Of a stretch of DNA of 64,000 nucleotides, positions 25,924 through 35,954 are shown in pieces. Made by a program: the position numbers and the translations under genes. The DNA lies in assembly GCF_003007735.2 (NCBI RefSeq), contig NZ_PXNQ02000001.1:248001-312000 (forward strand), read 5' to 3'. Every line of letters starts with the position of its first letter. Within the stretch, counting starts at the first letter, position 1. The DNA is from Paracoccus methylarcula (GTDB lineage: Bacteria; Pseudomonadota; Alphaproteobacteria; Rhodobacterales; Rhodobacteraceae). The notes beneath the pieces are model-generated. The model ran no database searches and had not been told where the DNA came from. It saw nothing but the letters and a program-made list of their open reading frames with translations.

Positions 25924-27395
25924 TCCGCCGCCTCCACGACCGGCGTGGGGTCGAGTTCCTCACTCAGCGCCTCAATCTCCTCCAGCGCCGCCCGCAAATG
26001 GCCCATGATCGTGGCGGCGATCTCGTCGGGTTCGGTCATCTCATCCTCGGGATCGCCGCTTTCGTCGCGCAGCCATGTCCAGTCGAGGTTGTCGCCACGC
26101 TCTGCGATCTGTTCGCGGGTCAGCTTGCGCCAGCGGCTGGCCTCTCCCTGATCCTCACGCTCTGACCCGCCCAGGGGATCGGGGCCGAACAGCGTTTCGA
26201 ATTCCTCGAAATGCGCCGCCGTCAAAGCGTTGGTTTTGCCGAAAGAGGGCATGTTGGTGCGCAGGTCATAGAACCAGACAGCTTCAGTCGCCTGCGTGCT
26301 GTGATTGGCGGGATAGACCTTATCCGTCACGCGGGTGAAGAACAGCACATTCGTCTTGACGCCCTGGGCATAGAAAATCCCGGTGGGCAGGCGCAGGATG
26401 GTGTGCAGGTTGCAGTTTACCATCAGGAAACGGCGCAACTCGGTCCCGGTACCGTCGCCGAACAGGATATTGTCGGGCATGACAATGGCACAGCGTCCGC
26501 CCGGCTTCAGCATACGGATGGCGTGTTCGAGAAACGGCATCGGGCCGACACGTTCGCCCGCTGTCAGGGTGAAATCGGGGCGGTTCACATTGCCCGACAT
26601 CTTGTTGAAAGGCGGATTGGTCAGGATCACATCGGCGCGGCCGAGGCTTTCGCCTGACGGGGAGCAGCTATCCTCGCAGCCGACAAGGCTTTCAATGCCG
26701 TGGAGCAGCATATTCATGACGCAGAGGCGGTGCGTGTCCGGCACCCATTCATGCCCCCTGAACGCTTGTTTTCGCTGAAAATCTCCTTGGCTGTCCGGCA
26801 GTTTGAACAGATCGTCGGTGGCGGCTTTGATATATTGGTCAGCGGCGATCAAAAAACCTGCGGTTCCGGCGGCAGGGTCCTGAATGACCTTGCCCGGTTG
26901 CGGTTTGATCAGGCGAATGATGCTGTCGATCAATGCGCGTGGGGTGAAATACTGACCCGCCTTTGATTTCGTGGCCGAGGTGGTCTTTTCCAGCAGCCCT
27001 TCATACATATCGCCCAGCCCATCCTCACGCGCGGAAAACCAGTCGAGCTTGTCGATATTGGTGGTCAGAATCTTGAGGTCTTTGGGCAGGCGAATGTGGG
27101 TCGTCGCATCGGTAAAGATCGCGAGCGTCACCGGATCTTGTGTCTTCCTGGGATTGCCGAGCTCCAACAGCATGGTCTTGTAATATTCCAGTTGTTCGCC
27201 ACCCTCGGTGGTGGCCAGCTTGCGCCAGCTATGGCCGTTCGACAGGCGGTGTTCCTGCTGGGTTTCCTCCAGCATCTTGAGAAACAGCAGATATGTCAGC
27301 TCATTCACGTAGTTCGCATAGGAAACGCCTGCAGATTGCAGGGTTTTGCATTCGCGCCAGAGCTTGTTAACGATATCGGCGGTATTCGGATTCAT
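25920..27395 (-). CDS. hsdM: type I DNA methyltransferase HsdM
   Basis: 491 aa. The N-terminal HsdM domain (LWRECKTLQSAGVSYANYVNELTYLLFLKML) precedes an N6-adenine methyltransferase domain with motif I DPAAGTAGFLIAA and motif IV LTNPPFNKM (NPPF). With HsdS it methylates adenines in a bipartite site. It overlaps hsdR by 4 bp and hsdS by 4 bp. Confidence 0.97.
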   Translation of the reverse strand: MNPNTADIVNKLWRECKTLQSAGVSYANYVNELTYLLFLKMLEETQQEHRLSNGHSWRKLATTEGGEQLEYYKTMLLELGNPRKTQDPVTLAIFTDATTHIRLPKDLKILTTNIDKLDWFSAREDGLGDMYEGLLEKTTSATKSKAGQYFTPRALIDSIIRLIKPQPGKVIQDPAAGTAGFLIAADQYIKAATDDLFKLPDSQGDFQRKQAFRGHEWVPDTHRLCVMNMLLHGIESLVGCEDSCSPSGESLGRADVILTNPPFNKMSGNVNRPDFTLTAGERVGPMPFLEHAIRMLKPGGRCAIVMPDNILFGDGTGTELRRFLMVNCNLHTILRLPTGIFYAQGVKTNVLFFTRVTDKVYPANHSTQATEAVWFYDLRTNMPSFGKTNALTAAHFEEFETLFGPDPLGGSEREDQGEASRWRKLTREQIAERGDNLDWTWLRDESGDPEDEMTEPDEIAATIMGHLRAALEEIEALSEELDPTPVVEAAE

Positions 27396-30300
27396 GCGCT
27401 CACTTTCCAGAGTTCTTCGTTGAAGTCGTGCAGGATGGTTTCCAGCTGACCGTTAAACACCTTGTTGAGCCGGTTAAAGCCCCCGTGATGCCTGAAGGTG
27501 CCTTCGTCGATAGAGGCGCGGTCGAGCACGATTTCCTGTGTGATCTGATCGGCGATCCGGCGCAGCCATTGTTTCTGCGGGTCGGTCCATTTTGCCTTCG
27601 CCAGTATAGCTTTGGTGGCGTTTTGCACGCGGGTTTCGAACGGAATCAAAGCATCGCCAAGTGCGGCTTGACGGATGAAACCGATGATCGAGGCGGCGAT
27701 ATCTTCATTCGAGGCGTCGTTCCATGCGCGGCGCAAGCTGGTTTCGGAAAAGCCCAGTTTGTCGAGTTCAAGGCGCAGGCTGCGCAGTTCGGCGCGGGTC
27801 AGATCACGCGGCCTTTGGACCACAACGGAAAGCGCGGCAATGCGATTCTGGTTTTCTTTGACGAATGAGGTAAAGGTTTCGAGGAAGTCCTCGGGTTTAT
27901 CGTGCTCGCCATAACCGGTGGTGATGGCATGCATGCTATCTTCGTGATGTGAAATCGGCAGGAGGTTCGGTCCCGAGCCATCGGGGTTCCAGTCGAGGAT
28001 TTTCCCCAATTCCCTGAATTTTCTGGCATGTGCTGCCGCATTCCCGGGCGACGCATTCTTGAGATGGTCGCGCAGTTGCTCGGCGGTTTCGCCGGTCAGG
28101 TCTTCAATGGATTGCGCTACCTTGCTTGGCAGTTTCCGTAATTTCCGGTGCAACTTGGCAAGGATTTGATCGCGGATCAAAGCCTGTTGATCTTCCTCGG
28201 TCACGGTCGCCAACTCGTCGAAAAGCTGCTCAAATGTCAGCTTCGGATTGCTGGCGACCGGTTTCATCTGCGTCAGGTCCTGTAGCGTGGCATACAGATC
28301 GACGGCATCGAAAATGCGGAACACTTCCTTGCCGATATCGTCACAACGGCGGGTCGCGCGGCCTAGCATCTGCTCATAAAGGATGCGGCTGTTGACGCGG
28401 CGGATGAAGACGAGATTGGTGATTTTCGGCACGTCGATGCCCGTGGTAAGCAAATCGACGGTCACGGCGATCTGGGGAAAGGCATCATTACGGAATGACC
28501 GGATCAGGGTGCCGACCTTGTCGACGCTCCCGGTGATCTTGCGGATGGCGGAATCCTCAATTGATCCATATTGTGCGGCAAAGGCTTTTTTCAACTCGTT
28601 TACGACGATATCGGCATGCGCGTCGGTCGCGGCGAAGATCAGGGTTTTGCCTTCAAGACCCGGATCAATGTGCTTGGCGAGCTCTTCGGCGACCACCTGA
28701 TTGAATGATTGCGTGATGACTTTGCGATTGAAGGATTCGACCTGAAAATTCAGTTCATCCGGAGCAGGTGCCGTCTGGACTTCCCCTGTCTGGCTGTCCA
28801 GCAACTCGATATCCTCACCTGCGTCAAACGTAATCCCTGCTTTGGCTAGAACCGTTAGGAAGCGGACCGGAGGTTCGTGGTCGATCAGCCAGCCATCTAT
28901 GACTGCTTCGCGGTAGCTGTAGGTATAAATCGGATCACCGAAAATCTGCGAGGTGTGCAGTGCAGGCGTTGCCGTGAGGCCGATCTTGACCGCGTCGAAA
29001 TACTCAAGGACACGCCGATATTTGGAGATATAATCTTCCTGATTCCGAAAGCTCAGTTCCGCATCCGACATTTCCCGGTCCAGCAGATAGCCTCGGTGAC
29101 ATTCATCAATCACCATCAGATCATATTGACCGATTGGCGGCACATCGGCGGGATCGTTATTATAGAGGACCCGTTTCACCAGCCCCTGAATGGTGCAGAT
29201 GTGAAAGCGGGTTTCCGGATCGGGTTTGATATCCTCCAGCCCCATGATGCCGAATAACTGGCCGAAGGTTTTCGGTCCTTCAATCGCGGTGCTCATGAAT
29301 TCATCGCTGGTCTGTGTGCCGAGGGCCGAGCGGTCCACGACAAAGCAGATACGGCGGAATCTTTTCGTTGCCAGCAAGCGGTAGAGCATCGCGATGGCGA
29401 GTTTGGTCTTGCCGGTACCGGTGGCCATCGCCACCAGCATTTCCCGCTTTTCGGTGGAAAGGGTCTGTTCTACGGCTTCAATTGCTGCCCTTTGATATGG
29501 GCGCAGTTGAAAGCCGAAATCGAAAGGTCGCGCTTTCAGGGCAGCTTGCGCTTTTTCCTTTTCGACCTCAAGCATTGACAGCAACTCTTCGGGCCTGAAC
29601 CAGCTGACTACGGCACGCCGGAGATTGTGCGCGCGCCGGACATCGCGAAACCAGATGCCGCTCTCTGTTTCGACTTGCTTCAGATAGGGCCGCCCGTTGG
29701 TGGCAAATACGAAGGGCACCGAATAGCCATTGTCCCAGCTATCTGAATTTGACGGCCACTCAAAACCCTTGGAATATCTTTCGGCTTGGTCGATAGCTGC
29801 TGAAACATTCTTGCGGTACCGCTTGGCCTCGACGATGCCGACGCAGGTCTCTCCCGCGAAAAGCGCATAATCCGCTGGACCGGATGCTGTCGGCCATTCG
29901 GCAATTGCCAGATTGCGTCCCTTGGCCGGCCGAACCCCCTTGCTGTGTCTAATGTCGGTGCTGTTGGCTTCCCATCCACTGTCCCGGAGCTGCTGATCAA
30001 TCAACGCACGGGTCGCCTGTTCATCCGGATTGATGACATTGGCCGCATCATGACCGGCTTTCGCTATTGATGCCTTAAATGCCGGGGCCTGATGCTGCGC
30101 CTTGGAGACGAATTGCTGAAGTTGACGATCTGCGTCCTGAGCGAGCGCTTCCCAGGTTTTGCGTTCTTCGACCTCCCGCCGATGCCGCGCCTCGGCCGTT
30201 TCTGCCGCGAGAATGGCCTGCTGCCGCTCTTCCTCGGCCTTTTGCGCTGCTGTCAGAGCCTCATTTCGCTCGGCGCGAAGACGGTCCAGCTCTTGCTGCA

Positions 30301-30745
30301 ATTCCGTGTTGCTGTCGGATGGCGGTTGCGGTGGAATGAAAGGCCCTGTCGAGAACTCATGGTCCGGGGTGCTCGCACGAACATGCCAAACACCAAGCTG
30401 CACGGACATCTTGAGACAGGTGAGCGCATCCCGATGATTGCCCTTTCCTTCGTGAACCGCCGTATTTCCCCGCTTGCGGATATAGTGAAGGACATCCAGA
30501 ACCTGCTCTGGGACCGCCCGCTCATATTTTAGCCGTCGTAGAAGGTCGGATTGGCTGCCAAAATGTTGCTGCTCTATCCCGACAAGCGCAGCATGTCGCT
30601 GCGTGAGGCGTTCGGCAAACTGCCTGAGTTTTATGATGCTCGTACTCGGATCGTCCTGAAAATAACTCTCGGCCAATCGCCCCAGATTGGCGAGCTCGCC
30701 ATCGAGGTGATCCAGGAAACCGAAATTACCGACCGACTGTCCCAT
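27392..30745 (-). CDS. hsdR: type I restriction endonuclease HsdR
   Basis: 1117 aa. The order is an N-terminal DUF4145-like helical part (GNFGFLDHLDGELANLGRLAESY), a coiled coil (about residues 170-250, EEERQQAILAAETAEARHRREVEE), the HSDR_N nuclease (GIVEAKRYRK), SF2 motor motifs ATGTGKTKLA, DECHRGY and QMLGRATRR, then the C-terminal HsdR region. ATG 30745 (MGQSVGNFGF) is chosen; the upstream extension lacks homology. It cleaves unmodified DNA far from the recognition site. Confidence 0.95.
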   Translation of the reverse strand: MGQSVGNFGFLDHLDGELANLGRLAESYFQDDPSTSIIKLRQFAERLTQRHAALVGIEQQHFGSQSDLLRRLKYERAVPEQVLDVLHYIRKRGNTAVHEGKGNHRDALTCLKMSVQLGVWHVRASTPDHEFSTGPFIPPQPPSDSNTELQQELDRLRAERNEALTAAQKAEEERQQAILAAETAEARHRREVEERKTWEALAQDADRQLQQFVSKAQHQAPAFKASIAKAGHDAANVINPDEQATRALIDQQLRDSGWEANSTDIRHSKGVRPAKGRNLAIAEWPTASGPADYALFAGETCVGIVEAKRYRKNVSAAIDQAERYSKGFEWPSNSDSWDNGYSVPFVFATNGRPYLKQVETESGIWFRDVRRAHNLRRAVVSWFRPEELLSMLEVEKEKAQAALKARPFDFGFQLRPYQRAAIEAVEQTLSTEKREMLVAMATGTGKTKLAIAMLYRLLATKRFRRICFVVDRSALGTQTSDEFMSTAIEGPKTFGQLFGIMGLEDIKPDPETRFHICTIQGLVKRVLYNNDPADVPPIGQYDLMVIDECHRGYLLDREMSDAELSFRNQEDYISKYRRVLEYFDAVKIGLTATPALHTSQIFGDPIYTYSYREAVIDGWLIDHEPPVRFLTVLAKAGITFDAGEDIELLDSQTGEVQTAPAPDELNFQVESFNRKVITQSFNQVVAEELAKHIDPGLEGKTLIFAATDAHADIVVNELKKAFAAQYGSIEDSAIRKITGSVDKVGTLIRSFRNDAFPQIAVTVDLLTTGIDVPKITNLVFIRRVNSRILYEQMLGRATRRCDDIGKEVFRIFDAVDLYATLQDLTQMKPVASNPKLTFEQLFDELATVTEEDQQALIRDQILAKLHRKLRKLPSKVAQSIEDLTGETAEQLRDHLKNASPGNAAAHARKFRELGKILDWNPDGSGPNLLPISHHEDSMHAITTGYGEHDKPEDFLETFTSFVKENQNRIAALSVVVQRPRDLTRAELRSLRLELDKLGFSETSLRRAWNDASNEDIAASIIGFIRQAALGDALIPFETRVQNATKAILAKAKWTDPQKQWLRRIADQITQEIVLDRASIDEGTFRHHGGFNRLNKVFNGQLETILHDFNEELWKVSA

Positions 30746-30918
30746 AATGCAATTGTTGCGTTTGTTATCCTGCAAATGCAACGAGATAGTGGAGCAATAA
30801 CTTGGATCTTCGTCGCGGCGCTTTGCAGAAAGCGTTCCGCGGATCATAATATACTCTGGACCGATTTGAGAATGAAGGTGGCCGCATGGAGTAAGATAAT
30901 CGGAACGACAAGCCCGCG

Positions 30919-31065
30919 GTGACGCACCACGCGGATGATTTGCGGATTCGGGTGCGCCAACTCCAGAAACGTGCCGAGGCGGAAGGTTTTCGGGCGAGGT
31001 TCTCCCCTTCAGAGAGAAAGGCCTTCATGGACGAGAGCTGGGAGGACGCAGATGAAACACGCTGA
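30919..31065 (+). CDS. possible small protein, 48 aa
   Basis: Starts at GTG 30919 with no clear ribosome-binding site. The product is charged and helical, with RVRQLQKRAEAEGFRARFSP then ERKAFMDESWEDADETR. It lies divergent to hsdR between it and the gene at 31202. Coding bias looks protein-like but evidence is thin. The rest of the 30746-31201 gap is featureless. Confidence 0.3.
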   Translation: MTHHADDLRIRVRQLQKRAEAEGFRARFSPSERKAFMDESWEDADETR

Positions 31066-31201
31066 GCCAGCCGGTAGATGGTGACCGCCCGGTCGTCATG
31101 GGTTGCATCGGATGCGAGGACCGCGTCGCGGGATCAAGATGACGCGGCAGGCGGGACATCGACCTGGGGCTACAGCAACCGGTCTCTCACCGAGTTCACC
31201 G

Positions 31202-31525
31202 TTACGCAGGATCTTCGCCGACGCCAAAGCTTGTCAACTGGCTGAAATCCGGCTTTTCGCCTGGCACCCGGGTCAATTGGTTCCAGATCATCGGGCCGCG
31301 GTAATCGAGAACCGGATGGCCACCTCTGGTTTTCGCCTGCCGGTAGAATTCCCGCAGCAGGATCAGGTAATCAGCGAGGAAAGTGACGGCATCGAACAGG
31401 CTCTGGCATTCCGCATCACTCAGATGCCGGATTTCGTCCAGATTGATCACCTCGCGCAGTGCGTTGATGAATTCCGCCTCGCTGAACTCTTCCGGTAGGT
31501 GTCGCGCGAATTCCAGCAAATTCAT
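31202..31525 (-). CDS. hypothetical 107-aa protein beside mcrBC
   Basis: Not recognised. Acidic and helical: MNLLEFARHLPEEFSEAEFINA, then a hydrophobic helix LFDAVTFLADYLILLREFYRQ. No zinc or catalytic pattern. It follows mcrC by 89 bp on the same strand and may be a late gene of the mcrBC operon or a small regulator. Confidence 0.6.
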   Translation of the reverse strand: MNLLEFARHLPEEFSEAEFINALREVINLDEIRHLSDAECQSLFDAVTFLADYLILLREFYRQAKTRGGHPVLDYRGPMIWNQLTRVPGEKPDFSQLTSFGVGEDPA

Positions 31526-31614
31526 ATCGGTCTCTCCCTGGTCCTGATTGCATTCTGGGATGCAAAATCCCTTTACAGAACACGTGTTTTGTAAAGTATC
31601 TGTGCTGACAATTC

Positions 31615-32859
31615 TTACTTATAATTTTGCGTGACGAGCTGTCGCGCGAGCATTTCCCAATCCTTCCTGTTCTGAGTGGCCCGCAAATCGACGAGCCAAA
31701 TTTCTATCTGTCGATCTGTGGCTGTATATTGCCACACCGTTGGCTGCCGATCCTGTGCAGTTCCTGGATACAGAAGTATGACGCGGCTGGCGTCATAAAC
31801 CGCTCCATAGGATGCGAGCTGATAGAGGTCGGCTTGGCTGACTTTGGAGACTGATCCGATTGGGTCGCCAAGATCCTTCCACTTGGTATCAACGATCAGC
31901 GGTCCGGCATCGGTTTCGATCACGATGTCGGGGATCAATGGATAAGCCCCGTGCTGCAGCAATGTGTACGTCCGGCGCTGCACCGACACCGTTCCTGCAG
32001 GCAGCACCCTTTGCAGCCAGCGCGATACATAGCGCTCGAACAACAGGTTCATTGGAAACAACAGGGCCACCCCAGTGAAGGTGCCGTATGTCGTATTTTG
32101 CCACACCGCCTCAAGCAACATGCGTGCCAAAGTATGAGTGTCGCGGAAGCGTTCATTCAACCTATTCCAGACGATCCGCTCCTTTAACGGTGCGCGACTT
32201 TGCGGGATTCCCGCAAACCGTTCCGTTAGGCTGGTAATACGCCGACGAAGTGGTTCAGTCCGCGCGAAGGAACCGACGTGCAAAAGGCACGTCTTGAACA
32301 GGCGGTTCAAAGGCGTGTTCTCGGAAAATTCTTCGAAACGGCAATGCAGCCGGGAAGGATCAATCGCACGGCGCAGTATCTGTTGCCGCAGATCAAGATT
32401 CCCACGCAATTTGGGCAACAATTCCTCTTTCGGGACATAAGCCCGCATGAGTCCAGTCTGCACCTGTTGCGCGAGACGCGTCACAAACAAGTCGATGAAT
32501 ACTTCAAGGAGATCGTTGTCCTGTGTGCTCAAGCCAGTAATTTGGCCCTCCGAAAGCGGAACATCAAAAGCCAAGGTCAGCATCCGGATTAGGGTCGCGC
32601 GCAACGCGCCATCGTCATCCTTCAGCTTGGGCAGGATTTCTAGAGAGATCCCCGGCGCAGCGATGATCCCGCAGACTTGCCGTGTTTCCAACCGCCGGAA
32701 GCCCCTCGCCAATACACCGTTTTCGGGAACACCAAGTCGTCTGGCCGCTGAAATCGCAGCAAGATGGAGTTGCTCGGCCTGTAGTTCAGTTATGCCCTCG
32801 GGTCCGACGGGCAGGAACGACCATTCCGGCACCGTATAGTGGTGACGGCCAGGCCACAT
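31615..32859 (-). CDS. mcrC: McrC nuclease subunit of McrBC
   Basis: 414 aa. The N-terminal McrC region ends near MLTLAFDVPL. The C-terminal PD-(D/E)XK nuclease reads YPLIPDIVIETDAGPLIVDTKWK, giving Asp, Asp and the DTK triad. McrC cuts DNA when McrB has bound methylated or otherwise modified cytosines. Its start overlaps the mcrB stop by one base, typical for the pair. Confidence 0.93.
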   Translation of the reverse strand: MWPGRHHYTVPEWSFLPVGPEGITELQAEQLHLAAISAARRLGVPENGVLARGFRRLETRQVCGIIAAPGISLEILPKLKDDDGALRATLIRMLTLAFDVPLSEGQITGLSTQDNDLLEVFIDLFVTRLAQQVQTGLMRAYVPKEELLPKLRGNLDLRQQILRRAIDPSRLHCRFEEFSENTPLNRLFKTCLLHVGSFARTEPLRRRITSLTERFAGIPQSRAPLKERIVWNRLNERFRDTHTLARMLLEAVWQNTTYGTFTGVALLFPMNLLFERYVSRWLQRVLPAGTVSVQRRTYTLLQHGAYPLIPDIVIETDAGPLIVDTKWKDLGDPIGSVSKVSQADLYQLASYGAVYDASRVILLYPGTAQDRQPTVWQYTATDRQIEIWLVDLRATQNRKDWEMLARQLVTQNYK

Positions 32860-34673
32860 CAGGATCGACCCAGAAGCATGATGTAAGCTTCTTCCGGATA
32901 GGCCCCCTCTTCGCGATAAATGTCCGAATAACGATACCGATCCTCCGCATAACCTTCTGCCCCGCTGGGGACAGGCAGCTGCGACCGTGATAGAAATCCG
33001 TCGCCACCTCCCAGAACGATCCGTACTCGTTCGAGATCATCATGAAAATACTCGCGCAGCAGAGGGATGACCTTGAAGGCCATGATCCGGTCGAGATCGG
33101 CTTTCGTCTTCACCTCCATAAACCATGCGTGGCCAATCTGAGCGTCCTCACCGAGGAAATAAATCAGCCGCTGGTTGATGCTTGTTAGGACGGCCGCCAG
33201 ATCGAGCGCACTGTCATCGAGTTCGATATCCAAGAGCATCGACATATCAGGTGGCAGCTCTTCAAAGACGAATCGGCGTCGTAACGCAGTATCCAGCAAC
33301 GAGATCGAGCGATCCGCGGTATTCATGGTGCCAAGGATGTAAAGGTTTCGCGGCAAGCAAAAGGCCGATTTCGAATAAGGCAATGTCACCGTTGTCGCTG
33401 CTGATGCCCCCATTCTCTTATCGCTCTCGAGCAGCGTGATGAGTTCGCCCAAGACCTTGGAAATGTTCGCGCGGTTGATTTCGTCGATGATGAGAACATG
33501 ATTGCCTTGTTGTTCCGACGCACGCTCTGCCATTATTTTGAAGATTCCGGCTTCCGGCTCCAGGGTGAAACCCGCGCCTGACGCCATCGGGCGAGGTCGC
33601 AGTCCCTCGACAAAGTCCTCATAGGTATAGCTCTGATGGAAAGTGACGAAGCCGATGCGTTCGTCCTCGACCAATTGGTTGTATGCTTGACGCATAGCGA
33701 TCGGGTCTTCCGACGCCCGCCCCAGACAAATCTCGACAGCACGTCTCGCGGTGCTGAATGTTTTTCCTGTACCTGGTGGGCCGTAGAAAATCGTATTCAA
33801 TTCATGGTCGGTCCGGGGTGGAACGACCTCATCCTCGTTCGTTTCCTGTGCAGAAGTTTTCTTTTTCTTTTTCGGTTTCTGCCAGACGGTCCTGAAATCC
33901 CCTTCGTAAAAATCGACCCGCGAACCATGTTTTGCCTCAAGTTCCTTTCGCAGTGTTACGAGCGCCGCATCGAGCTCGATAAAACTCATGGTTCGCACTT
34001 CCGCCGGCGAAGCTGCGCCAAAGCCTACAAGGATGTCACGCTTATTCGATGCAGCACTGATGCGCTCATAGTCGTCAGGGAAAAATAGAAACGGCAGGAT
34101 GTGCCGCAATTGACGGTTATCACCTTCGACATGCACGTCCATCCATGAAGCGAATGCTTCTCCGTCAGAGACTAAATGACGACGCTCGTTCTCGGGTTTC
34201 GCTTTCAGATCCTGCATGGCCGTTATCAACAGGACGAGTTCGCGCCATTTATTGTTATTATATCCCTGTCCGGCGCGCCCGACGCCTTGAAGTATTGGGT
34301 CGGTAAGTGCCGCAACCTCTGGCGGCAGTTCTCCACCGGACCATGACCAGACTTCACGAACCTTTTGATCTTTGGTTGAGGGGGCGACATCAGAGCGCTG
34401 GAACGCGTAGAGTAACCAGATCAACTCGGCCATCAGACAGCGGCCATCGCTCGTGGAATCAGAAAGCTGAGCTTTGAGTTTCTCGAAAAAATTTCCGTCG
34501 CCGGCGTCAAGGTTTTGGACATAGGTTTGCTGGAGCCCGGCAAAGTTATCAGCGGTCCAAAGCGACCGCCCTGGTGATAGAAGCGATCCATCATTGATCA
34601 GACAATCGGTGCGAAGGCGATCCATCGTTTCATAAAGCGGCGAAAGGTCGGCGCTTGGATTGTATCGAGCCAT
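32859..34673 (-). CDS. mcrB: McrB GTPase subunit of McrBC
   Basis: About 604 aa. The AAA+ core has Walker A FYGPPGTGKTFSTARRA, Walker B LIIDEINRANISKV (the McrB-type DEINRAN), sensor TMNTADRSISLLDTALRRRFVF. The N-terminal half is unusual and lacks the classical modified-cytosine domain I know; the target could differ. ATG 34673 (MARYNPSADL) is chosen; a TTG 63 bp upstream (34736) is possible. Confidence 0.93.
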   Translation of the reverse strand: MARYNPSADLSPLYETMDRLRTDCLINDGSLLSPGRSLWTADNFAGLQQTYVQNLDAGDGNFFEKLKAQLSDSTSDGRCLMAELIWLLYAFQRSDVAPSTKDQKVREVWSWSGGELPPEVAALTDPILQGVGRAGQGYNNNKWRELVLLITAMQDLKAKPENERRHLVSDGEAFASWMDVHVEGDNRQLRHILPFLFFPDDYERISAASNKRDILVGFGAASPAEVRTMSFIELDAALVTLRKELEAKHGSRVDFYEGDFRTVWQKPKKKKKTSAQETNEDEVVPPRTDHELNTIFYGPPGTGKTFSTARRAVEICLGRASEDPIAMRQAYNQLVEDERIGFVTFHQSYTYEDFVEGLRPRPMASGAGFTLEPEAGIFKIMAERASEQQGNHVLIIDEINRANISKVLGELITLLESDKRMGASAATTVTLPYSKSAFCLPRNLYILGTMNTADRSISLLDTALRRRFVFEELPPDMSMLLDIELDDSALDLAAVLTSINQRLIYFLGEDAQIGHAWFMEVKTKADLDRIMAFKVIPLLREYFHDDLERVRIVLGGGDGFLSRSQLPVPSGAEGYAEDRYRYSDIYREEGAYPEEAYIMLLGRS

Positions 34674-34919
34674 GGTAAATCCCAGTGCAAAAGCGGCGAT
34701 TGCCTCAGCATACGAGTGCCAGGGCGAGGCCGGCAATCCCGCTTCTGCACCACCCTCTTGATCTCGCTGAAAAATCTACGCCTTTGAGAAGTGGCGCTAA
34801 CTTTCACTGCCTCAAGGTTCGTCATCCGTGACGTTTCGCGGTAGGTTGAACAGGGCGTAAACTCTTTACAGGAGGTTCGTTTCGTTAAGAGCTGACGGAG
34901 GCAGTCCAGCTGGCATGGC

Positions 34920-35117
34920 ATGAGCGACCCGCATCCCAACCGGCCTTTTGCTAAGAGTGACGACAAAGAACCGGTCTATGCGGTTCGGCGCGGCCGGGAT
35001 TACCTGACCCCGGCCGAGATGCCGCACCTGCTGGCGGCGGCGAAATTCCCACCATACCGCTCCCTACACCTGCACTGCGGCGGCATGTATAGCAGTTCAA
35101 GGGTTGTTTGCTCGTAA
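34920..35117 (+). pseudogene. truncated tyrosine integrase remnant
   Basis: The 65-aa ORF begins MSDPHPNRPF, then RRGRDYLTPAEMPHLLAAAK, which resembles the N-terminal part of small phage-type tyrosine recombinases (GREYLTPEEVEALL-like). The sequence after about residue 43 loses all resemblance and the catalytic R-H-R-Y part is absent. Probably a scar of an older mobile element. Confidence 0.5.
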
Positions 35118-35179
35118 AATCTTCCACTGACAAAGGGTTATGACACACAGCGGGGATGTTCCCACTAGCATGGCTGTTA

Positions 35180-35437
35180 TCAGACCCGATGATCTGGCTC
35201 GGTACCCATTTCAACTTGACGCAACACCTCACCGGCGTCAGCCCCAAGAGCACGGGATAGCACGACAAGCTCCACCACATCGATTCGGCGCTCGCCGCTT
35301 TCGATGCGCGCCACCAATGACTGATGACACCGAAGGCGTTGAGCCAATTCGGTCTGCGTCAAACCTGCCGCTTGTCTTGCGTCGATGAGAGCTCGGCATA
35401 GCGCCTCATGACCGCTGCTTCTGATTGTTTTGGCCAC
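35180..35437 (-). CDS. XRE-family helix-turn-helix regulator
   Basis: 85 aa, one HTH_XRE domain: ARQAAGLTQTELAQRLRCHQSLVARIESGERRIDVVELV. No other domain. It lies divergent from the lipoprotein gene at 35528 and may regulate it. The gap between holds an AT-rich stretch with TTATCTAAAT-like sequence and the lipoprotein promoter. Confidence 0.85.
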   Translation of the reverse strand: MAKTIRSSGHEALCRALIDARQAAGLTQTELAQRLRCHQSLVARIESGERRIDVVELVVLSRALGADAGEVLRQVEMGTEPDHRV

Positions 35438-35527
35438 GTCGCCGCGATCCCCCTGCGCGGCGGCGATAATCTACTTGTCAGATAATCTAAAATTTAGATA
35501 ATTACTGTACTTCAACGGAGAGGATTC

Positions 35528-35911
35528 ATGCATTACTTTGGGAAGATCAGTTCAATAGCAGTGCTTGCGCTACTGTCACTATCAGGATGTGGTGACGATG
35601 GACCGACCGCCGCCGATATCGAGGAGGCATATGAGAGCCGACAAGAAGAATGGCGAGCAAATCTGATCGACGAGTATGGATCTGAGGAGAATGTCCCCGG
35701 TGTTGAATGGGGCTTTGCAAGTGTCAGCCACGAGGTTGACCTGACGTCTTGCGAAAAGAACAGCGATGATCGAGGCTGGCTATGCGTTTACGACCTTCGC
35801 GCATTCGCGATTAACGGTAATGAGTTACCTGTTTCGCCGATCAAGGATGTCGAGGCAAGGGTGTTTGAAGTATCGAGTGGCTGGGCCGTCGAGGAATCCG
35901 AACGGGAGTGA
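35528..35911 (+). CDS. small secreted lipoprotein, unknown
   Basis: 127 aa. N-terminal signal with lipobox LSLSGCGDD (Cys at residue 22) indicates membrane anchoring after SPase II. The mature part is acidic, with two cysteines (TSCEKN and WLCVYD). No recognised domain. It precedes other small genes on the plus strand. Confidence 0.7.
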   Translation: MHYFGKISSIAVLALLSLSGCGDDGPTAADIEEAYESRQEEWRANLIDEYGSEENVPGVEWGFASVSHEVDLTSCEKNSDDRGWLCVYDLRAFAINGNELPVSPIKDVEARVFEVSSGWAVEESERE

Positions 35912-35954
35912 ATGCCGGAACGTGCTTCGAAATCGGGGCTGAAGGGTAATTGCG

